The notes under the pieces are model-generated. The model worked only from the letters and a program-made list of their open reading frames with translations, was not told where the DNA came from and searched no databases. A stretch of 64,000 nucleotides of DNA. It comes from Buddleja alternifolia (lineage: Eukaryota; Streptophyta; Magnoliopsida; Lamiales; Scrophulariaceae). Below are positions 46,817-56,541 of this stretch, piece after piece. Each line of letters opens with the position of its first letter. Within the stretch, counting starts at the first letter, position 1. The stretch spans positions 21,950,591 to 22,014,590 of the forward strand of contig CM033393.1 of the NCBI GenBank assembly GCA_019426215.1. The letters are read 5' to 3'. The position numbers were made by a program, and so were the translations under genes.

Positions 46817-47431
46817 TATTACATGGGTGCCATAGAAAGCCTAATGGAATAAAACATTGCACATGATCTAGCCTTAATGAATTTAATGGAAGTTTCATAC
46901 GAATTGAAAGTTGAATGTTTGAGATAATGAAATTTAAACGGCTATGAGATTTTCTATGATTCTTGTGCTTTGTGTTTGATCTAAAGTTGATAGATATGGG
47001 ATTAATGTCCAAAATTTGGTAAGGATGCCTATCGACTATAATGCCTTAGATTTATTTTGCACTACACCCTAGGGAGTCTTTTCGAGTATTGGTGTCACAT
47101 GAGCAAAAGTAGTTGATATGTATACATATTTGTGAGCTTTAAAAGGTTGATTTTATGCCATTAACTCTTGTTAATTATGTTGAGATGTATTGATTTGGTT
47201 AGGATTGAAAATTTGCTAGATTTTGTGGGTATATCATATGCAAACCCTCACGAGACTATAACTCGTCCTTTGAGGTAACTTAAAGGTTCAAAGGCTTGTT
47301 GCACCTTGCTAAGTGCAACTGTTTACTCCACGAAAGTGAGTTAGGTAGTTTTTTTTTCTTTTCTTTGTTTCTTCCCTTGGTTGATGATGTTGATCTTGCC
47401 TTATAGCTCTTATTGCTCGAGGTCGAGCAAT
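46817..47431 (+). other. 3' untranslated tail of LTR element I
   Basis: Noncoding, AT-rich. The end tattgctcgaggtcgagcaat just before the LTR resembles the inverted-repeat phrase commonly found before 3' LTRs of plant Gypsy elements of the Tat/Athila group (family assignment is inference). Confidence 0.55.
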
Positions 47432-48963
47432 TGATAAGTTTGGGAGAGTAAAAAACTTGACACGCTAGAATCTAACGTGCTTGGTAGCAAGTGCACTAGT
47501 CGTGTGTAGTAATAAATGGACAAAAAGTCCGGGTTGTCGAACCACGGAGACTTGAATTTTAGTTTAAGATTCGTAACGAAGTAAACAATTAAAGTAAGAG
47601 TAAATTCAAATAAAAGTGCAAAGAACAAGAACAAAAATGAGCAAACGATTGAGACTCAAATATGAAGAGTGACTAAGGCGCCTGCGAGGCTTAATTTGAT
47701 CTGTATCCTTATTAAGAATCTTATTGAATCATTAGACTTATGTTCCTATGGTGAAAGCTCCTAAAGTAAAGAATAACCGATGTCTCGTGATAGACTCCTA
47801 TACTTAAATGATGGTTTCCTAAGTATTTCTACCCGGAAATCTAACCACTAAGCATGCATTAACAAACTAGAGCTTCCTCAATATAAATCGAACGACTTCA
47901 CCCGGGAATTTTTACCTATGTCTAGGGCAATTCCTCATTGGTTGCGGGTTATGGTGTGAATTTCATGCACTCTAGATCAATTTTCTCTCGAAATATTCAC
48001 CTAGGCAATTTATTGAATACATGGTGATCAAGCACATGTACGTAGAACAAATACAAATTCACAACACATAGCAACACATGAATTGATTCAAACAAACAAA
48101 TATTATATAGATACTTCACAAATAGGCCTTCACATGGCCTTAGTCTTATAGATCTAGTTCATAATCAATGGTACAAGAAAATCTAAAGCAAACATGTATA
48201 TATTCATAGACAAATATATAATGAAAGCAATGGAAAACTCCCTAATACACTTGGTTGATGATGAAATCAAGTTGGAAGCTTCAATTCCTTGCCCTTCCTC
48301 CTTCTTGTCCTCCAAAATATGCTTTAGATGGCTATTTTTAGCCCCAAAAGGGCCTAAAAACCGAACCCCCTTCTCCAATGCTGAAATTTAGCCTTTATAG
48401 CTTGAAAAACGCGTACATCGGCGCCCAGGTGTGGTCATGCCGACGCCTAGGCGTGGGCAGCAGATTGCTGGACGTCTTTGCTCTTGTCCGGCGCAGCAAT
48501 CGTATTTTCTTCATAACTCTCTCCACAGACCTCCGATTTGGATGATTCAAGTTCCTACTTGAAGCTAAGACATCGATCTACAACTTTGTGGAAGGAACCT
48601 TCATCCAATTTGGTTTCTAAACATACAGAAATAGAGCTCAACAGTGGCAAGTGTTGCAGAAATGGCGCCCAGGCGTGGGTATGATGGCGCCCAGGCGCGG
48701 TAGTGCGAAGCAAATCTTTGGAATTGGATGTCATAAGTGCCTGGGCGTGGTTGGAGGGGCGCTTGGGCATGGAGGTGTGAACCAAGTTGGCCTAAACTTG
48801 TTTTATACGTCGTTTTTCCGCCCGTTCTTCGATTGTATCCATTTAAGGCCTGAAATCACTTAACGCACGGATTAAACGCACATGTGGCAATAATCAAGCG
48901 ATAAAATGAACCTAAAACATAAACGCAAAGGGGCTTAAAAACACGTAAAAACACCTCTTATCA
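47432..48963 (+). repeat. LTR of element I (TGATAAG...CTTATCA)
   Basis: 1,532 bp with perfect inverted 7-bp ends TGATAAG/CTTATCA. It contains repeated ggcgcccaggcgtgg-type phrases (48420-48780). The five bases outside each end differ (gcaat, actct), so it is not a simple solo LTR; the sequence to the left reads as the internal tail. It abuts the copia LTR of copy J. Confidence 0.8.
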
Positions 48964-49663
48964 ACTCTTCTTCCTCCTCAAAAATTCGAATGGTTGAAGC
49001 CTTGATATCTTCAATTCTCGTGTAATCTTCAATTCTTGAATTTGATCCGAACAACAAAATTACATTGTCTCTAAATTATCTCGCACGGATTGATTGATGA
49101 AAAATTCCCACCAATCTCTAGGGGGGGGGGGGGGGCGCCACGGCTAGTATAGAGAAGGGAGGAGGATCTTTCTTCTTTTCTTTCTAGGAGAGTTATGAGA
49201 GAGTATGTTTTGTTCTAGGTCAAAAGACTCCTTATATATCTCATTGACTTATTGAACAAGACAAAACAAAAGACCCCTTGTTAAGTTGGGCATCCATATG
49301 GACGCCAAACATGGCTTGATAGGCGTCCTCTTGGACGCCTTCCTCAAGTCCCGGGCTCCTTTTGTTTTAATTAATTATTTATTATATGCAATAAATAAAT
49401 AAATTAATTAAATAATCAAATTAATTAGATAAATTAGTTCATCAATTTATTTCCATAGGAAATTAATCAATAATTAATATTATCCTTATAATTAATTATT
49501 TCATCTAATGAATAATTAATTATTTAATTTATGCAATAAATTAAAACTCTTAGTAGAAAAATAGAAACTTTTTTTTCATTTTTCTTTATCAATCCTTTAG
49601 CTCGACCCTTTAGGTTCATTTCGTTTGGCAATGAGAGAAAATCAAAGGAAGTGGGTTAACACC

Positions 49664-50641
49664 TACGATGCACGGATACTCCTAAAAATGACCCGGTGCA
49701 GTATCGTACTCGTACCGGATATGGATACGGGTAGGATACGGGGTGGATACATACCGGATACAGTTTTGAAGTATCCGAAAATAAAAAAAAATAAAAAAAA
49801 TCGGATACGGTATCCGATACGGCAATTGGAAGTATCCGGGAAGTATCCGCGAATTATTCGGGAAGTATCCGCGAAGTATCCGGGAAGTATCCGATACGGC
49901 AAGGGCATTTTTTGATATTTTGAAATACTTTTTGGGTCAAAACTCAAAATTCAAAGGTAAAAACTTATTACTATAATAATTTAACAAAAAAATCCACGAT
50001 TAATTGGAAAAAAATAGAAACGAGAATGGAGAAAAAAACCCTCATCCGTCTTCTGCTCTGCAATTGCAATACCCAATATGCGATAGAAATCCGTCTTCGT
50101 CTTATAACTGAAGTATTCTGTCTTCTAGACTCTTTTCGATTCTACCCTTCAGTTCTTCGAGAACTTTTCAAGTAAGTTAATTAGGATTTTGAGATTTGTT
50201 TGTAGTTTTCAATTTTGTTAAATATTTTGTTGTTGTACTGAGTATAAACAATAAACACTCTTCTACTTTTACTCTTTTAGTAATATGCAATAATATAGAT
50301 TGAGGTTTGTATTTTTGTCTTGTAATGTTGTTCGAGAAAAAGGTTGATAAAGTTTTAAATCCACTTAATTGGTGTGTAGAATAAAGTTTCAATAGTTATG
50401 ACTATCGATTATAGAAATTTTATACGTTCAGTAATTAACTAATTATTATAATAGCATCTTCATCTATAAGTATGAATGGTCATGTGACTTCATTTAGTGG
50501 ATTGTAAAAAATTCAAGTTTATATATATATATATATAGTCGTATCCCAGGCGTATCGTATCCTAAAATTTTGGAAAATCGCGTATTCCGTACCCGTATCG
50601 TATCGTACCCGTATTTGCCGTACCCGTATCCGTGCATCATA
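49664..50641. mobile_element. Non-autonomous TIR transposon, probably Mutator-like
   Basis: 978 bp, ends TACGATGCACGGATAC and, inverted, TATGATGCACGGATAC (15 of 16 match), flanked by the 10-bp duplication GGTTAACACC (49654-49663 and 50642-50651). The site is single in the homologous LTRs (15176-15186), confirming insertion. Subterminal zones are packed with ggatacgg/gtatccg motifs in both directions. No transposase. A 9-11 bp duplication points to MULE; the short TIR leaves some doubt. Confidence 0.85.
49700..49905. repeat. Subterminal GTATCCG/CGGATAC motif cluster
   Basis: At least a dozen copies of the 7-mer gtatccg or its complement cggatac lie in about 200 bp, with spacings near 12-16 bp in the stretch 49833-49900. 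A smaller cluster of cgtatcg/acccgta lies at the other end (50540-50635). In class II elements such arrays usually bind transposase. Confidence 0.8.
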
Positions 50642-51568
50642 GGTTAACACCTAACTAGTCACGTGGCCCACTTTTTAGCCCAAACAAAATCGAATGATAG
50701 GATCATTCCGCAACCTTCCAATCGTAAATACCGTATAAGTATAAACCCTTTGTTCGTGTACCCCGGTCAAGTGAGAGTCATGGATATGTCAAACTCACTG
50801 GACTTGACCATATATATTAATTATAATGATACGAGATCATTGAGATCGATTTAGTGCCTCGCACAATTGTCTCTTTTTGCTTTGGCCAAAAATTTTGATC
50901 TCTATGTATCTATAATCACATAGGGTACTTTCTCACTCACTTAGTAGAGAACAAATCCCATATAGATATCAACTAAGACTACCACTTGCCTACGAAGCCG
51001 CATTTCGAGGTCGACCCCATCAACAGGTGAATTGGTCTAACTACTCTAATGAAATGTTTGACGACAAGTGCACCTTCAGCCTGATATTTCAAGTCAAAGG
51101 TTCACTTATTCCTATTACGCATAATCAGTTCTGTCATTGACAGTCACAGAGTGAAAACCTATGTGACAGAACCGATGCGAGTTGTGTTAGAGCATATCAG
51201 TTCCACTGATGTGCCTACAATCTTAATCTTCTACCATCCCATGGTACTAGACAGGCACTCCCATGTCAGAGATAAGATTGTACAAGTGTTCTAAGTTTTT
51301 ATTTGTCCATTAAAGACTTTGTTTTACTTGCAAACTTGTTTTTAGTAATCAAGATCAACCTCTCTAGTGCCAATCTTCCTATCCCATTGGAAGTAGAGGG
51401 ATCGCACTGAAAACATGTACAAAACATTTTTAGACTACTTATAGATGCAGATAAGATTTAAGTTAAAACTAAATAATGTCTTTATTAATAATATCAAAAT
51501 AAGTTAATTACAAGAAAGATGCCCTATCATTTTATCTTTTATGGCATCTGAGGGCATAATCCTAACAG

Positions 51569-52235
51569 CAAAGTCTTCACGAAATTCAGCCGTAGCGATT
51601 CGTTGAAGAGCTTCCTCTTCCCGCTTCTTGCGTAGCTTCTCTTACTTGATATGTGCGCGTTCTTCTTTTGGCAACGCAGTGCCAGCGACAGCAGGAGGGT
51701 TGAGAAGAGTCCCGATCATCTTCTTACCCAAAAACTTTTCTTTGGGTACGGCAGTTCCAGTGCTTGGAACATGACCGCTCCGATAGAGAACATAACTTAA
51801 AAGCAATCCATAAGGCTTAGCAGGAGGCTTCTTCCCTAACATGGATGCTATACGTTCAAAAATATACCTCACCCAATTAATGTGATAATTCTTAGCAATG
51901 GCGACCATCATCTGAAATAGCAGATGACTAATCCTATCAAAGGATCCGGCTCTGCACTCAAGTACCTTTCCGCAGATATCAGCTGACACTTTATCTTCAG
52001 ATCCTTCTTCTTGAAGTTGTGCCGGTAGGCGGCGCCTTCCTTGGATCTCCTCAGTTCCCAAACAGTGGGAAAATCTTCGATTCTAACATTTGAAGGCGAA
52101 ATCCCTTCATTTGGAAGTTGAAAGAATTCGGCAATAAGATTTGTTGAAAGAGTAAAACTTTTGCCCCAATCAACAAGATATCCAGGATTAACATGAACAT
52201 TTGGGACAACGAAAGATTTGTACAAGTCTCTTAGT
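51569..52235 (-). pseudogene. Accessory-ORF N-terminus, copy K
   Basis: The minus-strand reading (52225-51908 then 52061-51642, one frame change) matches exon 1 of the copy D accessory ORF: VHVNPGYLVDWGKSF (copy D: VTVNAGFLVNWDYLF), VWELRRSKEGAAYRHNFKKKD, SADICGKVLECRAGSFDRI, HINWVRYIFERIASML and KPYGLLLSYVLYRSGHV, and KEERAHIK (copy D: KEERERLR). It is cut at 51569 by the LTR of copy J. No pol lies upstream. Confidence 0.8.
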
Positions 52236-53460
52236 ATGAATAAATAGGCACTTAGAAAATGTTTAGTTGCTCTAGAGATTTAAGAAGGTATGGTTTATGA
52301 TAATGTAAGAAGATAATAACGAATAAAGCAATAAAACAGTAAATAATGAAGACACGAGAATTGTAAGGTTCACTAGGTTTATGTAATCCCAGCTACGTCC
52401 TTCTACTCATTTTCACACAGAAGGAATTCACTATAATGAATTACAAAGCTTCACAAAGACAGCTTCAACACAATAGCAAATGGTGAAGGCTTGATCTCAA
52501 GTTCCCTGATCACAAAGATTTCAGCTCGGCTAAGATCTGCTTCTGACAAGCTTCTCTCACACAGAAATACTGTTTTGTCTTCAACAACTTCGTCACACAG
52601 ATTGAAGAGGTTGATGGGTTTTATCAAGGGCTGTTTGATTTGAAAAGTTCAAACACTTTTGGAATATCTCTTTAAAAATGATAGTTCTTCTATGAAGAGG
52701 TAAGAGATATTGGTTTGGTCGTAGAGATGTATAAGCTCAAAGATATATTGGCTATGGAGGTAGCTTTTTGGGATAGATTTAAACAGCATAAGTGTTTATC
52801 AAGCTTTTGATAATTTTTCTCGGTATTTAGGGTTGAGCTGTGAGGATCTATTTATAGACTTTCTCGGGATTTGTCGTTGCACACAAGCAGGAGTGTGTTT
52901 AACACAAGGCGCGTGACTTAGTCTTTTTCTGACATCTCCGGAAATTTTGCTGCACAGAGTTGGTAGCAGACCTACTTTGAGTTAACAGCCAATGGGGAAG
53001 GCTTATCCGTACATCAATAGTCCTTATCACATTTAATGCTCTTATCAAGCATTTAATGCATTTGAATTTAATTCCCGTTGGAATTAAATGTTCGTTGAAT
53101 GTTGCAATTAAGTGCTTATTGACTTCAGATTTAATTCAGGTGAAGACAGACGCTTGTGGCATGATCACTTAGAATGATTCTTAGGGGCTTGACAGTCGCT
53201 TAACGAATCTCTTATATTCAAAGTCTTCAGACGCTGATATTCAATTTCACTTTGATAGACTTATCTAGAATTCTGTCATAGCTCAAACGCTAGATACTAG
53301 TCTAAAACTATAAAGATAAAAAGCGTTATACTGAATATTATAACTCGATAACTTTAAACGCTTAGACATATTCTAATAAAGATAAACTTACATAATCTTT
53401 GGGGTCTAGCATAAAGCCTATCTTGTCATCATCAAAACATCTAACATGAAATTTCCTAAT
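52236..53460 (-). repeat. SIRE-type LTR, copy K, truncated
   Basis: It follows copy D's LTR from the ggttcact-ggt--tgtaatcccagctacgt block (52366) to the end aacatgaaatttcctaata (53460). Close to copy E in the last 270 bp. The inner end is missing and is fused at about 52236 to the accessory ORF. Its right end marks the border of the TE block. Confidence 0.82.
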
Positions 53461-55083
53461 AATGATTTACCTTTTCAAACATTAATTTTTTTTCCAAGTA
53501 ATTGGCTTTGAATTTTAATTTAAAATTTTAGTGAAGATAAGAACGTAAAATAATAAATATTAAAAGATATTTCTAACATTACGATAGTTCACACCAAACA
53601 CCAAATTGAAAAGGAGAAAATAATATATTATGAGGAAGAAATTTTACTTCATATAACCTTTTGAACAAATAAACAAATGACATTTTTGTTATAGAATTTA
53701 TCTATTTTTCATTTAACAACAAAGTGTCACGAAATTAATATTGTTATTTATTTTTACCAAAATTTGTCTTTTCTTTATCCTCTAGCATTCTAACAAGAAT
53801 AAGTTAATTGACAAGCAAATGAGAGAAAGACCTAAAGAAACTATAAAAATATAAGAGTTATCTTTAATGAATTTAGGTTGGTGTCAGATTATGTTTTCTT
53901 ATATTATAAGAGTTATCTTTAATTTGGGTTGGTGTCTGATTATTTTTTCTTATATTAGCCTATTCACTCTTTGAAGGTTTACTAATGAGATCAACCACAT
54001 CCTTTAATTAGATTATATTAGATTCTTAACTTTTTAACAATTACAAAAGTCATATTTAGTAAAAAAGACAAGCTTCCAGTTTTGGTATTGTCAAGTATAG
54101 TAATATCCATAATCATATATTACTTACTAATTTCATGTTACTAAATAAATCAAACAACTTAATCCACATGAATTGTTTTTGAAATTATAAACAAATTTTT
54201 TATTAATATCAAATGGAAAGCACTCAACACCACAATATATGTATATAGAAAAAATGTATACATATGAGAAAAAGAAAAATAAAAAAGTCAAGATAATATG
54301 TTACATTATAATCTTATATATGTTACAAGTAGTTTTTACTATTTTGTATTTTTAAAAATTTTACCAATCTCATGCAAAAGAAATGACATTCATAATCTTA
54401 CATTGCAGTTAGCAATTTCCAATATTCCACCACAAGATTTCTAAATAAGTAATTTTTAAATGCCTATTTATGAGGACTAAAATCTCAATTAGGCTCGAAA
54501 TGAAGAGAATGACCAGCCAATAAATTCAAGTTTTATTCAACTTGAATCTCATAACATGTTTACTACAAATTTCAGGACGTTGATGACTCAAAACACATGT
54601 TTATTTCCAATTATTTTGTCATCCATAACTGAATGTCAAACCATTAAATTTTACAAAGTTAAATTAAATGGTAGATGCCATGGGCATTATAATTTATTTT
54701 ATTCCTTTTGATAATAAAAGAAAAAATTACATTTTCTGTTATTCATATAAATGATATTTAGTAATCTCATAATAACTCATACATAAATGTATCAAATAAT
54801 TTGTTTTTTTTTAATATTCTTTTTAAAATTAAAGACCTACAAAGAAGTTTATTCACAAATTGAAAGCGCAAATAGCACACGTGAATTTAAGGAATATACA
54901 TATAAGAGAAAAAAATAAAAGGAAAATCCTAAATTTATGAAAACTTTAGGATTGTGGCATAATCCATTTATAAAATAAGATTTCAATTTAATATTAAATT
55001 CATCAGATGATAAAAAATGTTAAAACAGAAAAATGAAAGCTTACAAGGGGGTTCAATAATTTACTACTGAAACTGCAAATTTA
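53461..55083. other. AT-rich intergenic region
   Basis: No gene, RNA gene or known TE recognised. A short tandem duplication of about 55 bp lies at 53848-53955 (ataagagttatcttta...ggttggtgtc-gatta twice). Otherwise simple A/T-rich sequence. Confidence 0.6.
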
Positions 55084-55414
55084 GGATGCGTTTGGATCGA
55101 CTTCTCAATTAATAAGCCCATTTGTAAGACGATCTTTCTAAAGTTGACATTTCAAATAAGTGCTTTTAGAAATGTAAAATGTTACCCTAAAAAAGAAATG
55201 TAAAATGTTTGACAAACTTGTAGTAAAGTGACTTCTTATAAAAGTATTGAAAAAAGGGTCCAAAATTTACTAATATGCACTTGTTCAAAATGAACTTTTG
55301 AATACGTGACTTATTCGAAAATTTCATTTGAATTTTATTACCAAACAAGTAAAATTTTTACAAATGGACTTTCATCTCCAAGAGTCCATTTAAAAAGGGC
55401 TTCCAAACAAATCC
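55084..55414. mobile_element. Tourist-like MITE (PIF/Harbinger type)
   Basis: 331 bp with ends GGATGCGTTTGGA and, inverted, GGATTTGTTTGGA, flanked by TTA at 55081-55083 and 55415-55417. The TTA duplication and GG..GTTTGG termini are those of Tourist MITEs. Subterminal sequences are partly complementary (aatttcatttgaat and nearby), so it could fold. No coding sequence. Confidence 0.78.
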
Positions 55415-55417
55415 TTA

Positions 55418-56241
55418 ATAACAATAGATAATTAAGAAGAAAATCAATCAAAACGTAATTAAAATAGGTGAGCAGTTCGCCGTTGTAAGAAAAAAAAAAG
55501 GAACTCTTAAACAAATCAATTGTTTGTTTCTTTTTTTTCTTGAATCATTCTAACACATAATATGACAGATAATTTAGCTACAAAGACATTCAAGTAAAAT
55601 GTTATAATGTAATATAAACATAATAGATCACGTGCAATGTGTGCATTTTACTGGTTTTCTAAAATGTATGAAAAAAATGAAATTTTTAATTTTGTATGAA
55701 AAATGACAGGACGTTTGGTTGTTTTTCTGAAAATTATTGGATTTGATAATTTGATGTGTGAAATGATTAAGTTGGTTAAAAGTAATGATATGTATATAAT
55801 ATAGATAAAATAATAGATATATTATATTGATAAAATATATTTTTAAGTAAAAATAATAAAATTTGAAAAAAAATAATAGATAACCATTTTTTGGGGTTAC
55901 GATGGAACTAGATTGATGGGCACCACGAGGACCACCGCAACCGATTCTACAAACCATGATGTAACACTACCTTAGGAGCCTCCACCGGACTATGATTGGA
56001 TAAGTAGCGTGAAGATGACATCCCAGATACATTGGTGCTACAGATTTGTAATACATACATGCACCAATATTTGTTTTTGCATTTATACTACATTCATGTT
56101 CCCGGACAAATTTACACGACATGTGAATCTACAAAAGTAAAACAATTGTCCTTCCAAAAAAAAAAAAAAAAAAGAAGCAAAAAGTAGAGACAAATGCTAA
56201 AATAGGAAGGAGTTTGAATAGTAGTAGGCCCGATGCCGGGT
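55418..56241. other. Downstream flank / 3' UTR of the phospholipase D gene
   Basis: No gene seen. The part next to the stop codon (about 56030-56241) is probably 3' UTR on the minus strand. A run of about 18 A (56156-56174, T on the transcript strand) interrupts it. I could not fix a polyadenylation site. Confidence 0.5.
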
Positions 56242-56541
56242 TCATGTAGTTAAAACATCAGGTATAGTTGGAGCATGAGCTCCAAGAACTCTGCCACCAA
56301 GATCTGGGAAGTTCTCATGTCCTGGCAACGGGCTTACATTGCCATCAACATCCACGAACACAGGATACTTGAGAAGATGACCTTGCAATAGTGTCAAATC
56401 ATCATTCGTATACCTCTTCCAATTATCTTCACCAACCTCATTCACTCTTTTAACACACTCCAAGGTCTCTGGCTCCTTCAAACATTCTTCATCAATCATA
56501 CCAAGGTGTTCGGCCCAAAGGGACATTCTATATCCATATAC
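56242..56541 (-). other. PLD: PLD last exon
   Basis: 300 bp, [15 protein letters not shown] to PDVLTT and TGA (56242-56244). Acceptor CATGCAG/GTATAT. The C-terminal domain shared by all plant PLDs is complete. Confidence 0.94.

Larger units (their letters stand above)
48964..51568 (-). repeat. Copia LTR, copy J, split by a DNA transposon
   Basis: It aligns with the copy B LTR: attcttgaatttgatccgaacaa near 49035 (14554), cacggctagtat at 49139 (14651), and the end catctgagggcataatcctaaca at 51568. About the first 150 bp of the LTR are missing, and 49664-50641 is an insertion. No internal region of this element is present on either side. A poly-G run occurs at 49123-49136. Confidence 0.86.

Noticed and set aside
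47432..48963. Simple solo LTR
   Set aside because: Flanking 5-mers do not match and the left side looks like an element's internal 3' tail, so it is better read as the 3' end of a truncated element.
49625..49947. Frames on both strands with repeated IRYP/YPGSIR peptides
   Set aside because: Products of the GTATCCG motif cluster in the TIR transposon, not a protein.
55628..55957. 109-codon minus-strand frame near the PLD 3' side
   Set aside because: Composition follows AT-rich DNA (Phe, Tyr, Ile runs), no domain, no conserved start context.
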